The translations under genes were made by a program, and so were the position numbers. Under the pieces are notes generated by a model, which was not told the origin of the DNA, ran no database searches, and worked only from the letters and a program-made list of their open reading frames with translations. From JBBDMC01 sp963775235 (GTDB lineage Bacteria; Pseudomonadota; Alphaproteobacteria; Rhizobiales; Kaistiaceae): 64,000 nt of DNA. Below, piece after piece: positions 17,531 through 26,325 of the stretch (positions within the stretch are counted from its first letter, which is position 1; each line of letters opens with the position of its first letter). The stretch covers positions 310,001 to 374,000 of the forward strand of contig CAVZHY010000002.1 in the NCBI GenBank assembly GCA_963775235.1, in the 5' to 3' direction.

Positions 17531-17883
17531 GGCGGTAGGTTGTAGGGCTTGTCCCAATGGCCGTCGAGGGCGCGCCACAGCGGATCGTCGCAAGGCACGC
17601 AGTATCGGCCGGAACATGGCTGTGGAGGAAGGAAGCGACCGGACGGGGAAGGACGACGCCGGGGGTCGACGGCGAACGTCCTGCCCCGCCCAGTTCTCGC
17701 TGACTACGCAGAACCGAAAGGTCAGCGTACCAAAACATTGGCAAGGACCTTGCCACCTTCGCCGGCACCATAAGTTGGGCCAGCGCTAACGACCCGTCCC
17801 AATGGGTTGATCGCCTTAGGGGCTCGTTAACCGAAGACGCCTCGCCGTTTGCAACGATCCGTTGCAGAATGCGAGGACGCGGC
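17531..17883. other. Intergenic gap with a short palindrome
   Basis: No convincing gene lies in these 350 bases. A perfect 7-bp dyad GGCAAGG-A-CCTTGCC at 17740-17754 could be a regulatory site for the sigma/anti-sigma genes that read left from here. Confidence 0.35.
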
Positions 17884-18621
17884 TCATTCGGCGGCGGACG
17901 GCCGGACCCGGCGTCCATCCCGCGACAGCCACATATCCATGAAAGCGTCGAGAAAGGCCGCAGTTTTCCAGTCGTGGAGCGCCCTGCCCTCGAAGTGAAG
18001 CGGCGCCGCCTGGCCGCCGGGCAGCTTGGCGCGGTCGCCGATCCGCCGGGTCCAGCGATTGACCATGGCGGTGGTCAGTTCGATGTGAAACTGGATGGCG
18101 AATGCGGCCGGCCCGTATGAGAAAGCCTGATTGGGGAATGTCTCCTGCGCGCCTGTCGCCAGCAGCGTCGCCCCGTGCGGCAGGTCGAACCCCTCGCGGT
18201 GGAACTGGTGCACCCGGTCGGGCCACTGCACCAGGCGCTGGCCTGCCTCCGTCGCCCGCACGTCGAACCAGCCGACCTCTATGTGACCGTCGGCGTGCGG
18301 TTTGACCGCCGCGCCGAGATGCCGGGCGAACAGTTGCGCACCGAGACAGAGGCCAAGGAAAGGGACCTCCTCCCTCAGCGCCACCGCAATCCAGTCGGTC
18401 TCCTGTTTCAGGAACGCGTCTTCGTCATTGGCGCTCATCGGACCGCCGAAGATGATGGCGCCGGCATGCGCCGCGAGCGTATCGGGAAGCGGGTCGCCAA
18501 AGCGCGGTCGCCGAACGTCGAGGTCGTACCCGCGTGCCCTCAGGCGCAGTCCGACCCGCCCGGGCGTCGAGTGCTCCTGGTGAAGAACGACGAGGACAGG
18601 CCGTTCAGTGCTGCCCGGCAC
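17884..18621 (-). CDS. Class I glutamine amidotransferase (GMP synthase-like)
   Basis: The 245-residue stand-alone GATase1 domain has the nucleophile Cys in FLGLCLGAQLFA (about residue 93), FGGPMSAND (about 60), and the catalytic His in FAIQFHIELT (about 178), with Glu following. Such proteins release ammonia from glutamine for a partner not evident here; related stand-alone proteins act in polyamine or amino-acid breakdown. The GTG start at 18621 overlaps the end of the TerB gene by 17 bases, indicating one operon. Confidence 0.88.
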   Translation of the reverse strand: MPGSTERPVLVVLHQEHSTPGRVGLRLRARGYDLDVRRPRFGDPLPDTLAAHAGAIIFGGPMSANDEDAFLKQETDWIAVALREEVPFLGLCLGAQLFARHLGAAVKPHADGHIEVGWFDVRATEAGQRLVQWPDRVHQFHREGFDLPHGATLLATGAQETFPNQAFSYGPAAFAIQFHIELTTAMVNRWTRRIGDRAKLPGGQAAPLHFEGRALHDWKTAAFLDAFMDMWLSRDGRRVRPSAAE

Positions 18622-19069
18622 GGTCGCGCACCGTCTGTTTGAGGCGGATGCGGGTCTGCGTCGAAATGCCCAGGAGCTCCGCCACCCGCCAGACCACGTT
18701 ATTCTCGAACTCGTCGACCTTGCCGTCGGCGTAGACCAGTTGCCACATCATCTCGATGATCCGTTCCCGATCGGCCGCGTCGAGGCGGGACTTGAGGATG
18801 CTGGTGAACCCGTAGAGGTCGACCGCCTCCGCCTCGGCGTCCTCGGCTGCCTCGACCAGGGACATCGTGGTTTGCGGATCGAGGTCGAAGTGGCGCCTGA
18901 GGACATCCGACAGCGTTTCCCGCTCTTCCTCGGAAACCACACCGTCGATCGCGATCACGCGAAACAGCAGGGCCGCCACGGCAAGGCGGACCTGTTCCTC
19001 GCCCATCGTGACCTTGTCGCCGCCGTCGGTGGTGAGTTCGGCGAAGAAACGCCGGATTGCGTCGATCAT
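18605..19069 (-). CDS. TerB-family tellurite-resistance-like protein
   Basis: A 154-residue all-helical protein matching the TerB/DjlA-N type domain, with VRLAVAALLFRVIAIDGVVS, the acidic EEERETL turn, and LVYADGKVDEFENN, the paired acidic loops of the family. The ATG at 19069 is chosen; the frame extends upstream only through a dispersed palindromic repeat, which is not coding. It overlaps the amidotransferase gene that follows. The molecular role is not known; the domain is linked to metal binding or membrane stress. Confidence 0.85.
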   Translation of the reverse strand: MIDAIRRFFAELTTDGGDKVTMGEEQVRLAVAALLFRVIAIDGVVSEEERETLSDVLRRHFDLDPQTTMSLVEAAEDAEAEAVDLYGFTSILKSRLDAADRERIIEMMWQLVYADGKVDEFENNVVWRVAELLGISTQTRIRLKQTVRDRAGQH

Positions 19070-19093
19070 GTTCGTCCTCGACCGCCGCTCAGG

Positions 19094-19137
19094 GCAATTC
19101 CAGGAAAAGCGGGAACCGGTTTTCCCTCCGGAATTGC
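19094..19137. repeat. Dispersed palindromic repeat, copy 1
   Basis: GCAATTCC at 19094-19101 pairs with GGAATTGC at 19130-19137, and inside it GGAAAA pairs with TTTTCC, making a long stem-loop. The similarity to copy 2 extends about 55 bases further right (to about 19195). The rest of the gap up to 19587 shows nothing I can support. Confidence 0.85.
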
Positions 19138-19587
19138 GGAGAAACACAGAGCTACGGCGATTCCGCGACTCGGAGAAAAGCGAAATCGATCGAGTGTAGT
19201 CGCATACGTCGTGGGGCGAAAGCTGGACCCGGTCGGCATGAAGAAAGCCGCCGGCATGGACCGGCGGCTTCCCGATCAACGGGCAAACATTTCAGTGTTT
19301 GCTGCAACCTCTCGCTGCCCGGAGCGAAAAAGCCGGGCCAAGAAAATGAATGAAAAACGCGCCTGAGAAATATCTACGTAATCACTAAACGGACAATGGC
19401 GATACTATCGATTGAACCCGTAGGCACCGTAAGCTCGTTTCAGCGGCGATCCCGGTCCGTCAAATCCGACGCGCGCCAGCGAATCACTGCCCAACAAGTG
19501 TTAATGAGTTGACTCCGCATTGCAAGCGCCGTCCGATCTGTGCACAGCCAGTGCATAAATATCGCACGGACCTGCCGGACCGATCGC

Positions 19588-19977
19588 TCATGCGGCGGTG
19601 GCGACGAGGATCGCCGTGATGGCGATGTAGGTAAGGTGGTGGAGCAACTGATCGGTCCCCAGCGTCCACCAGAACATGGGGTCTTTGGAGGTCAAACCGC
19701 TGTGGCGCATGACCTGATCCTTCGCCCAGTCGATGTGGTAGTGCACCAAGAACTCGCCGATCAGGATCGCCGCCCCGACCGGCAGCGTCGGTGTGATCAC
19801 GAGGAATGCGATACTGGTGCCGATGATATGAAGGCCTGCGTGAACAACGCCGCCGGGGTGCCCGTAGGTGCCCTTGTTATGGACCTGGTAGCCCGTCTGT
19901 AGTGGATAGTCACAGAGGAAATGCTTGACCTCGAGGATGATGAGGACGGCGAAGATCGCCGCGATCGGTTCGGTCAC
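19588..19977 (-). CDS. DUF3307 family membrane protein
   Basis: The 129-residue protein has about four hydrophobic segments and the family motifs KHFLCDYPLQT near the start, HAGLHIIGT in the middle, and HYHIDWAKDQ and GTDQLLHHLTYI at the end. The GTG at 19977 follows GGGGG at a normal distance and is preferred to the longer frame that runs back to 20178. Histidines and acidic residues in or near the helices are conserved in the family and suggest metal binding, but no function is established. A perfect CRP-type site lies about 70 bases upstream. Confidence 0.82.
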   Translation of the reverse strand: MTEPIAAIFAVLIILEVKHFLCDYPLQTGYQVHNKGTYGHPGGVVHAGLHIIGTSIAFLVITPTLPVGAAILIGEFLVHYHIDWAKDQVMRHSGLTSKDPMFWWTLGTDQLLHHLTYIAITAILVATAA

Positions 19978-20042
19978 TACTACCCCCAGTTCGCCCGTTC
20001 CCCCCCGGTGAGACTGGTGTACACCCCCGCGGGCCGTGCCCA

Positions 20043-20058
20043 TGTGACATGGATCACA
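20043..20058. promoter_or_regulatory. CRP-type site between the adenylate cyclase gene and the DUF3307 gene
   Basis: TGTGA-CATGGA-TCACA is an exact match to the CRP half-site pattern with the normal 6-base spacer. It lies 20 bases past the cyclase stop and is centred about 73 bases before the DUF3307 start on the same strand, so it could switch on that gene in response to cAMP. Confidence 0.6.
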
Positions 20059-20077
20059 GCACCTTACCAATTGGTTT

Positions 20078-22300
20078 CTATTTGGAAGTAGCCGTGTAGG
20101 TGCCGTCCCAGTCGGCGGGCGGCGGATTCTCACGCCATTCTGCGATTTGCTCGCGATAGACGGCGTAAAAGCCGCCAAGCCCCACGACGCCGGCGGCCTC
20201 GCATTGGTCGATCGCCGCCTCGGCGCCGTCCCAGTCCTGGCCGCGATAGGCCTTCAGCATGGCGTCATGGTATATCATCAGTTGCTTGCCGGCGGCCCCG
20301 TTGATGCCGAACACCTCCAGCGGCGAGAATATCCGTGTGGGCCGCGCCCGCCCCTTGACCCGCATCAGGTCGAGTTCGATCGCCACCACGTCGGGAATGC
20401 GCTCCAGCGTCTGCTCGCCGATCACGATCGGCACGCCGTAGGCCTTCGACAGCCCCTCGAAGCGCGACGCCACGTTCACGTTGTCGCCGATCGCCGAATA
20501 GTCGAAACGTTGCGACGAGCCAAGGTTGCCGACGCACACCTCACCTGAGTTGATGCCGATACCGATGCGGACCTGTTCGTAGGGTCGCTTGTCCGCCTCG
20601 GCCTGTTTGCGCCAGGTCTTGTTGAGGTCCTCCACCCTGGCGATCATCGCCAGCGCCGAACGACAGGCGTTGGCGGCATGATCGGGATCGTCGAGCGGCG
20701 CGTTCCAGAACGCCATGATCGCGTCGCCGATGTATTTGTCGATCGTGCCGCGGTTGGAAAGGATGACGTCGGACAGTGGCGTCAGCAGGCTGTTGATGAA
20801 ACTGGTGAGCTCGTGGGCATTCAGCTTCTCCGAAATGGTGGTGAAATTGCGCACGTCGCAGAAGAGGAGGGTCACCTCGCGCACCACCCCGCCGAGTTCC
20901 AGCTTGTCCGGGTGGGCGATGATCTCATCGACCACCGTCGGCGACACGTAGTAGCTGAAGGCCCGGCGCACTTCGCCGCGTTGCTGCTCTACTCGCCGGT
21001 ACACGTCGGTGGTTCCGGCCGCCACCAGGATGAACAGCGTCAGCGCGGGATAGGAAGGGTCGAGCAGCAGGCCCGCCTCGCTGTAGGCGCCCCAGCCGCC
21101 GATCAGCAGCACCGCCATCACCGATAGGCCGAGCAGCGCCGCGTGGACCGCGCTGATCGTCGGCAGGATGATGGCCAGCACGATGCCGGCGGCGATCGTG
21201 ATCACCAACTCCAGCGCCAGCGCGTAGTCCGGGCGGGTCAGCGACGCCCCGCCCTGTTGCTCGGACATGATCTGCTCGATCGCCTGCGCGTGCACCTCGA
21301 CCCCCGGAATTGCCGCGTCGAGCGGGGTCGCCCTCAGGTCGATGAGGCCGGGCGCGCTGGTGCCGACCAGGATGATCCGCCCCGACACCTCGTCGGGATC
21401 GTCCTCGCCGGCGAGCACCTTCCACGCCGGGATGTAGCTCGCCCGGTTCGACGGCCGGAAGCGCAGCCAGATTCCGCCGTCGGCGTCGGTCGGGATCTCC
21501 ATGGCGCCGACCTTGATGTGGTTGAGCCCGGTCGTCTGGCCATAGGCGGTCTCGCCACTGGCGTTTGACGACTTGAGCACATAGGTGCCGGCCCCTTGCG
21601 CCACCCGCAGGGCCTCGGTGGTGAGCGTCGGAACGTACTGGTCGCCGATGCGGTAGATCAGCGGTATGCGGCGGATGACCTGGTCGCGGTCGGGAACCCA
21701 GTTGATCGAGCCGATGCCGGCGGCAGCAGCGTCGAGTTCGTCAAGGTTGCGGGTGGCGCCGGGAAAGGCGGGAATGAACCGCTTCGGATCGTCCCCGGCG
21801 ACCGCGAACCCGGCCTTTGCCGGCGGTGGCGGCGACGCTCTCTGCGACAGCGCCGTCGCCAGCACCGTTGGTGCCCCGGCGATCGTCTTGGCCAGGATCT
21901 CATCGTGGCTTGGCTGGCCCGCGATCAGCGGGGCGATCGCCTCGCGTTCCTGCGGCGTCATCACCTTCAGCACCTCCTCCGGCGACGTCCTGTCGGGTTC
22001 GGCGAACAGGATGTCGAACGCGACCACGGCCGCCCCCTGGCCGGTGAGCTTGGTCAGAAGGTCGGCGATTGTCGTGCGCGGCCACGGCCATTGACCGATG
22101 CGTGACAGGGACTCCTCGTCGATGTCGACGATTTGCACCGGCAGGTCGGGGTTGTATTTCTCCGGGTCGAGCTTCTGGTAGGAATTGAAGGCTATGAGCC
22201 GCAGCGCCTGGACGAAGAACGGATCGACGATCCTGAGCGCCGTCGCGCCAACGAGAATGATGGCGACCAGAAACACGTAAAAGCGGTTGGCGCGGAGCAT
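20078..22300 (-). CDS. CHASE2-domain adenylate/guanylate cyclase
   Basis: The 740-residue membrane sensor has an N-terminal helix (about 7-27) and a periplasmic CHASE2 domain (about 40-330, with VQIVDIDEESLSRIGQWPWP). Three C-terminal membrane helices (about 345-420) and a class III cyclase domain (about 455-640) follow. Both metal-binding Asp residues are visible in LLFCDVRNFTTIS and YIGDAIMAFWNAP, and the cyclase loop FDYSAIGDNVNVASR is present. It should convert ATP to cAMP on an outside signal. The ATG at 22300 is chosen because the frame upstream is only the antisense of nagA. A perfect CRP-type site lies just downstream. Confidence 0.92.
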   Translation of the reverse strand: MLRANRFYVFLVAIILVGATALRIVDPFFVQALRLIAFNSYQKLDPEKYNPDLPVQIVDIDEESLSRIGQWPWPRTTIADLLTKLTGQGAAVVAFDILFAEPDRTSPEEVLKVMTPQEREAIAPLIAGQPSHDEILAKTIAGAPTVLATALSQRASPPPPAKAGFAVAGDDPKRFIPAFPGATRNLDELDAAAAGIGSINWVPDRDQVIRRIPLIYRIGDQYVPTLTTEALRVAQGAGTYVLKSSNASGETAYGQTTGLNHIKVGAMEIPTDADGGIWLRFRPSNRASYIPAWKVLAGEDDPDEVSGRIILVGTSAPGLIDLRATPLDAAIPGVEVHAQAIEQIMSEQQGGASLTRPDYALALELVITIAAGIVLAIILPTISAVHAALLGLSVMAVLLIGGWGAYSEAGLLLDPSYPALTLFILVAAGTTDVYRRVEQQRGEVRRAFSYYVSPTVVDEIIAHPDKLELGGVVREVTLLFCDVRNFTTISEKLNAHELTSFINSLLTPLSDVILSNRGTIDKYIGDAIMAFWNAPLDDPDHAANACRSALAMIARVEDLNKTWRKQAEADKRPYEQVRIGIGINSGEVCVGNLGSSQRFDYSAIGDNVNVASRFEGLSKAYGVPIVIGEQTLERIPDVVAIELDLMRVKGRARPTRIFSPLEVFGINGAAGKQLMIYHDAMLKAYRGQDWDGAEAAIDQCEAAGVVGLGGFYAVYREQIAEWRENPPPADWDGTYTATSK

Positions 22301-22505
22301 CGGGGTCCTGCGGCGCGAGCGGCGCGCCAGTATCGCGGTGTCCCCGGCCGTCTTCAACACCGGAAATCGCACCTCTTCGCAGGGTCGCGACAACTCCCCC
22401 GGCCGGCACGGCCTCCACTTTTCCGGCTGCCGGGTTGCTATGATGGCGGCGAACGAACATCCGACGGCGGGGATCGCCCGCCGGCGGGCGAAGGCGGAGA
22501 CACAC

Positions 22506-23651
22506 ATGGCGCGGCAGGCCCTGACCGGGGCACGAATCTTCGACGGTGCCCGGCTTGTCGACGGCAGCGCCGTCCTCATCGACGGCGAGCGCATCGCCGC
22601 CGTCGTGCCGGGCGCCGAAATCCCCGCCGGATGGACGCGCCGTGAATGTGCCGGCCTGCTGGCCCCCGGCTTCGTCGATTGCCAGGTGAACGGCGGCGGC
22701 GGCGTTCTCTTCAATGACGAGAGATCGGTGGAGGGGATCGCCGCCATCGGCGCCGCTCATCGCCGTTTCGGCACCACCGGGTTCCTGCCGACGTTCATCA
22801 CCGACGACCGTGCCCGCATGGGCGAGGCGATTGCCGCGGCTGCCGCCGCGATGGCGGCGGGCGTGCCGGGCGTCCTCGGCATCCACCTCGAGGGCCCCTT
22901 CATCAATCCCGATCGCCGTGGCGTCCACGACCGCCGCTTCGTGCGCCCGATGGACGAGAAGGACGTTAGCCTCGTCACCGGCTTCGGCGTCGGCCGCATG
23001 CTGGTGACCCTCGCCCCGGAGGTGGTCCCGACGCCCACGATCGCGCGCCTGACCCAAGCCGGCGTCATCGTTTCGGCCGGCCACACGACCGCCGGTCCGG
23101 ACATCCTCGCCACCGCCCGCGCGGCCGGGCTCACCGGCTTCACCCACCTCTTCAATGCCATGCCGCCGCTTGCCGGCCGCACACCTGGGCCTGTCGGCGC
23201 CGCCCTTGACGACCCCGGCTGCTGGATCAGCCTGATCGTCGATCTGCACCACGTTGCGGCCACCAGTTTGCGCGTTGCGATCGCCGCCAGGGGCTGGCAG
23301 CGGACGATGCTGGTCACGGACGCGATGGCGCCCATGGGCACCGACGCCGATCAGTTCGTCCTGCTCGGCCGCCGCATCGTCCGCAGCGGCGGTCGCCTGA
23401 CCACCGAAGACGGCACCCTCGCCGGCTCTGACCTCGACATGGCGACTGCGGTCAGAAACGCCGTCGTTCATCTCGGCATGCCGGTCGAGGCCGCGCTCCA
23501 TATGGCTGCCGGCGCCCCAGCCGCCTTTCTCGGCCTCGATGGCGAGTTAGGGCGCATCGCGCCCGGATACCGGGCGAACCTCGTCCTCCTCGACGACCAA
23601 CTTGCCGTCAGCGAGACCTGGATCGACGGCGTCGCCAGCGATCGCAGGTGA
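22506..23651 (+). CDS. nagA: N-acetylglucosamine-6-phosphate deacetylase
   Basis: It removes acetate from GlcNAc-6-phosphate in amino-sugar use and peptidoglycan recycling. The 381-residue amidohydrolase shows LAPGFVDCQVNGGGG, the metal-site HLEGPFINP, a metal His in SAGHTTAG, a second in THLFNAM and the catalytic Asp in MLVTDAMAPMG. The ATG at 22506 follows GGAG. It is divergent from the cyclase gene. No nagB, nagK or PTS gene lies nearby, so it is a solitary recycling enzyme here. Confidence 0.93.
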   Translation: MARQALTGARIFDGARLVDGSAVLIDGERIAAVVPGAEIPAGWTRRECAGLLAPGFVDCQVNGGGGVLFNDERSVEGIAAIGAAHRRFGTTGFLPTFITDDRARMGEAIAAAAAAMAAGVPGVLGIHLEGPFINPDRRGVHDRRFVRPMDEKDVSLVTGFGVGRMLVTLAPEVVPTPTIARLTQAGVIVSAGHTTAGPDILATARAAGLTGFTHLFNAMPPLAGRTPGPVGAALDDPGCWISLIVDLHHVAATSLRVAIAARGWQRTMLVTDAMAPMGTDADQFVLLGRRIVRSGGRLTTEDGTLAGSDLDMATAVRNAVVHLGMPVEAALHMAAGAPAAFLGLDGELGRIAPGYRANLVLLDDQLAVSETWIDGVASDRR

Positions 23652-23723
23652 CCCGGACAATCCTGCGAGCCCGGACAATCTTATGAGATTGCCACGTTCT
23701 TGATTCACTCCCGCCTAAGCCAA

Positions 23724-23739
23724 CGTGAACAAGCTCACA
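23724..23739. promoter_or_regulatory. CRP-like site upstream of the FecR-domain gene
   Basis: CGTGA-ACAAGC-TCACA differs from the CRP pattern at only the first base. It is centred about 82 bases before the FecR-domain start and lies less than 4 kb from the exact CRP site beside the cyclase gene. Confidence 0.45.
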
Positions 23740-23813
23740 CCTCTCGTAGCGATGGAATCGCAAGTCGCTATATTGCACGCCGATTCGCTCAATTTGCTGA
23801 CGGAGGTGCATTC

Positions 23814-24683
23814 GTGGGTATTCGAACCGTTGTCGCGGCTGCGGTCGTTCTGACTGCGGCTGGTTTCGCTCCGGCGCTGGCCGCCGACCCGGCCGGAACA
23901 GCAGTTGCAGTTACCCCGGCTGCCGCGGCGAACGGTGCGACGGGGGCGCGCACGCTTGCCGTCAACGGGCCGGTCTTCATGGGCGACGTCGTCAAGACCG
24001 ACACCGGTAGCCTGGCGCAACTCAGGTTTCGCGACGACACCCGCATGGTGGTCGGGCCGGATTCCGAGCTCACCATCGACAGCTTCGTCCTTGCCGATCA
24101 GACCACCGCCAGGAAGGTGACGCTGAATGCCACGCGAGGCGTCTTCCGCTTCATCACCGGCAACAGCCCGAAGCCTGCCTACGTCATCGACACCCCGATC
24201 GCCACCATCGGCGTACGCGGTTCTCACACGGACTTCGTCCTGCCCGGCGACGGCACGCTCAGCGTCGTCTTCTATACGGACAGCGGCGTCGCCCCCGAGT
24301 TCAACGGCGGCATCTACGTTTGTGACAAACCCGGCCCCGGCGAGCGCCGCCGGTGCGTCAATTTCACCAAGGAATGCACGTTCGTTACCTTCGCCAGTGG
24401 CAAGGACCCGGTTTTCGAGCAGAACGCCTACGACCGGGCCAAGAAAATGGACGCCATCGGATTCGCCTTCAATCGCGGTATCGTCGGCGACGATTTTCGC
24501 GTCAACTCCGGCCCCTGCGACAGCCGCGCGGAGCTGCTGCCACGGTACAACCCGACCGACGACTCGCAGCCGATCGAGCATGCGCAAACGCCCCCCAGCG
24601 AAGGCGGCGGTGACGAAGGCGGCAACGGGGGCGACGGGGGCGACGGGGGCGACAGTGGCGGCTGCGACGGGGAGTGCCGCTGA
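23814..24683 (+). CDS. Secreted FecR-domain protein with Gly/Asp-rich tail
   Basis: A signal peptide (about residues 1-23, ending APALA-A) leads to a FecR-type domain with GDVVKTDTGSLAQLRFRDDT, the strand-rich MVVGPDSELTIDSF and VIDTPIATIGVRGSHTDF, the pattern of periplasmic FecR domains without a membrane anti-sigma part. The last 25 residues are Gly/Asp repeats coded by near-exact 9-base units (GACGGGGGC). The GTG at 23814 follows GGAGG by 7 bases. It is not beside a TonB receptor or sigma factor, so iron signalling is unlikely; such free FecR proteins are usually of unknown role. Four Cys residues may form disulfides. Confidence 0.85.
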   Translation: MGIRTVVAAAVVLTAAGFAPALAADPAGTAVAVTPAAAANGATGARTLAVNGPVFMGDVVKTDTGSLAQLRFRDDTRMVVGPDSELTIDSFVLADQTTARKVTLNATRGVFRFITGNSPKPAYVIDTPIATIGVRGSHTDFVLPGDGTLSVVFYTDSGVAPEFNGGIYVCDKPGPGERRRCVNFTKECTFVTFASGKDPVFEQNAYDRAKKMDAIGFAFNRGIVGDDFRVNSGPCDSRAELLPRYNPTDDSQPIEHAQTPPSEGGGDEGGNGGDGGDGGDSGGCDGECR

Positions 24684-24733
24684 TCGCCGCACGCGGTCAC
24701 GCGGCGACCGCGAGATCGGCACCCGGTTCGGCC

Positions 24734-25399
24734 CTAGGGGCCTCGCCTGCGCGTCGCGCGGATGCCCCAGCCCGCAAGAAGCACCAGCACGCACCCGGCG
24801 GCCGCCAGCACCGGCGGCTCCATCAGCGGTTCCACCCACGGGCGGATGGTGCGGTCGATGGCAACGGTCTCCCCGGCGAGCCAGCCGAGAAATCCCGACC
24901 CGGCCCAAATGATAACCGGGAAGCGCCGGATCGCCTCCACGATCAGCGCGCTGCCGGCGACAATGATCGGCACCGACAGCGCCAGGCCGAGCACGATCAG
25001 CAGCATCGCACCGTTCGCCGCCGCCGCGATCGCGATGACGTTGTCGAGGCTCATGATGACGTCGGCCACCATGATCGTGCCGATCGCCCTCAACAGCGAC
25101 TCATGACCGCCAACCGAATCTTCGCTGGGGTCCTCGCCGACGAGAAGCTTCACCGCGATAAAGAACAGCAGGAGCCCGCCGACCAGCCGGGCATATGGCA
25201 GGAACAGGACTTCCGACAGCCCGAGCGTGAAGGCGATGCGGAGGAGCACCGCCGCACCGGCGCCGAGCACGATCCCGGCGCGACGTTCCCTGCCCCTCAG
25301 CGATCGGCAGGCAAGCGCGATGACCATCGCGTTATCGCCCGACAGCACGATGTTGATCCAGATGATCTGGAGCAGCGATGTGCCGGCGGCGAAATCCAT
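24734..25399 (-). CDS. TerC family integral membrane protein (YjbE-like)
   Basis: The 221-residue protein has about seven hydrophobic segments and both TerC signatures: WINIVLSGDNAMVIALA near residue 14 and VADVIMSLDNVIAIAAA near residue 110, each with the conserved Asp-Asn pair in a helix. TerC proteins are linked to metal-ion export, including manganese, through membrane-acting secreted enzymes. It is convergent with the FecR-domain gene. Nothing close by suggests a partner. Confidence 0.9.
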   Translation of the reverse strand: MDFAAGTSLLQIIWINIVLSGDNAMVIALACRSLRGRERRAGIVLGAGAAVLLRIAFTLGLSEVLFLPYARLVGGLLLFFIAVKLLVGEDPSEDSVGGHESLLRAIGTIMVADVIMSLDNVIAIAAAANGAMLLIVLGLALSVPIIVAGSALIVEAIRRFPVIIWAGSGFLGWLAGETVAIDRTIRPWVEPLMEPPVLAAAGCVLVLLAGWGIRATRRRGP

Positions 25400-25435
25400 T
25401 GACTCATCGGCCCGAGGTTGAAGCCGTCATCCAGA

Positions 25436-25479
25436 GCAATTCCAGGAAAAGTGGGGACCGGTTTTCCGTCCGGAATTGC
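25436..25479. repeat. Dispersed palindromic repeat, copy 2
   Basis: GCAATTCC at 25436-25443 pairs with GGAATTGC at 25472-25479, with the inner GGAAAA/TTTTCC stem. Similarity to copy 1 continues to about 25540, including a GATTTCGCGACTCAGAGAAA-like stretch. It sits just upstream of the TerC gene. The remaining bases to 25806 hold no gene I can support. Confidence 0.85.
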
Positions 25480-25806
25480 GGAGAAGCAAGGAGCTGGAGC
25501 GATTTCGCGACTCAGAGAAAAGCGAAGTCGTTCCAGACGCGTATCGGGTAAAGAACCCTGCCAACGCGCGCGCCCAATAGCAACGGCCTGGCTGAACCAA
25601 CAGGACCGGCAGCACTGCACGCGTCAGCCAACCATGGCATAGCGAGTTGGCGCGGTGGCGTCACCGGCTTCGTCGGGAATTACGGATTCAGGTACCTGCG
25701 TGAAAAGTTCGTCGGCACGTCCCGGGGCTTTGTCCTGAGGAAGCCGAGCGCAGGGTCAAAATCATCGACCGCAACCACTGCCTGAACGGCGGCGGCCGGT
25801 GGGGGT

Positions 25807-25929
25807 CTATTTCGTCTGAATTTCGAAAGGCAGGTAGCCACTTCTCATCAAAGCCCAGACCCCGACGATGGCCAGTATGATCACAACGGCCACGACGATG
25901 TTGATGCGAGGACCGCCGGCGCTAGGCAT
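25807..25929 (-). CDS. 40-residue single-helix membrane protein
   Basis: An ATG-to-TAG frame of 41 codons reads MPSAGGPRINI, then one long hydrophobic segment (about residues 11-28, VVAVVIILAIVGVWALM), then RSGYLPFEIQTK. The pattern of short polar head, single helix and short polar tail is that of real small membrane proteins. It lies on the same strand as, and 94 bases past, the Gly-rich membrane protein gene. No family is recognised. Being short, it could be chance, but hydrophobic order and clean ends argue for a gene. Confidence 0.5.
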   Translation of the reverse strand: MPSAGGPRINIVVAVVIILAIVGVWALMRSGYLPFEIQTK

Positions 25930-26022
25930 CAAATCTGGTTCCCGCGCGACTGGCCATACATCGGCGGCTGCGTCTGGGGCGAGATCGGGGCTGGGACCCC
26001 GCGCCTTTTTGCGCAGGGGCCG

Positions 26023-26325
26023 TTATTTTTGTCCGGACATCGCGTTCTTGATCACGCCAACGATAGCGGTGAGGATGGCACCGCTGACACCACCGCCGAC
26101 GATCTGACCGACAATCGAAGTAATGTCGGTTCCACCGCCGGCCGCTCCGGCCAATACTGGCAGCAGAGCCGTCAGGATTTGACCACCGCCAAGACCACCA
26201 ATGGCTCCGGCTATGGTGTTACCGGTCGCGCCCAAGCTGACGTTCTTCATCCCTGAACCGACCGCATTTCCCCCGACGGCACCAGCGATGATCTGAATGA
26301 TGAGATTGATGATCGTGGCAGACAT
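26023..26325 (-). CDS. Gly/Ala/Ile-rich small membrane-associated protein
   Basis: The 100-residue protein is nearly without charge. It starts MSATIINLIIQIIAGAVGGN and has glycine-rich stretches (GAIGGLGGGQ, AGAAGGGTDI) between two further hydrophobic segments. The start codon follows a GGGGGAG on the minus strand, a good ribosome site. Similar small proteins occur in rhizobia-like genomes, often wrongly labelled DNA methyltransferase; none of the residues here support an enzyme. It probably inserts in or lies on the membrane. Function unknown. Confidence 0.65.
   Translation of the reverse strand: MSATIINLIIQIIAGAVGGNAVGSGMKNVSLGATGNTIAGAIGGLGGGQILTALLPVLAGAAGGGTDITSIVGQIVGGGVSGAILTAIVGVIKNAMSGQK

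Noticed and set aside
18605..19279. N-terminal extension of the TerB gene back to 19279
   Set aside because: The extra 70 residues translate the dispersed palindromic repeat, which is also found in two places without any gene.
21900..23501. 533-codon minus-strand frame across nagA and the cyclase start
   Set aside because: It is antisense to nagA catalytic motifs; composition is rich in Gly, Arg, His and Asp with no domain pattern.
24600..24660. Short tandem array considered as CRISPR
   Set aside because: The units are 9 bases, in frame inside a gene, with no spacers or cas genes. No CRISPR array was seen anywhere in the window.
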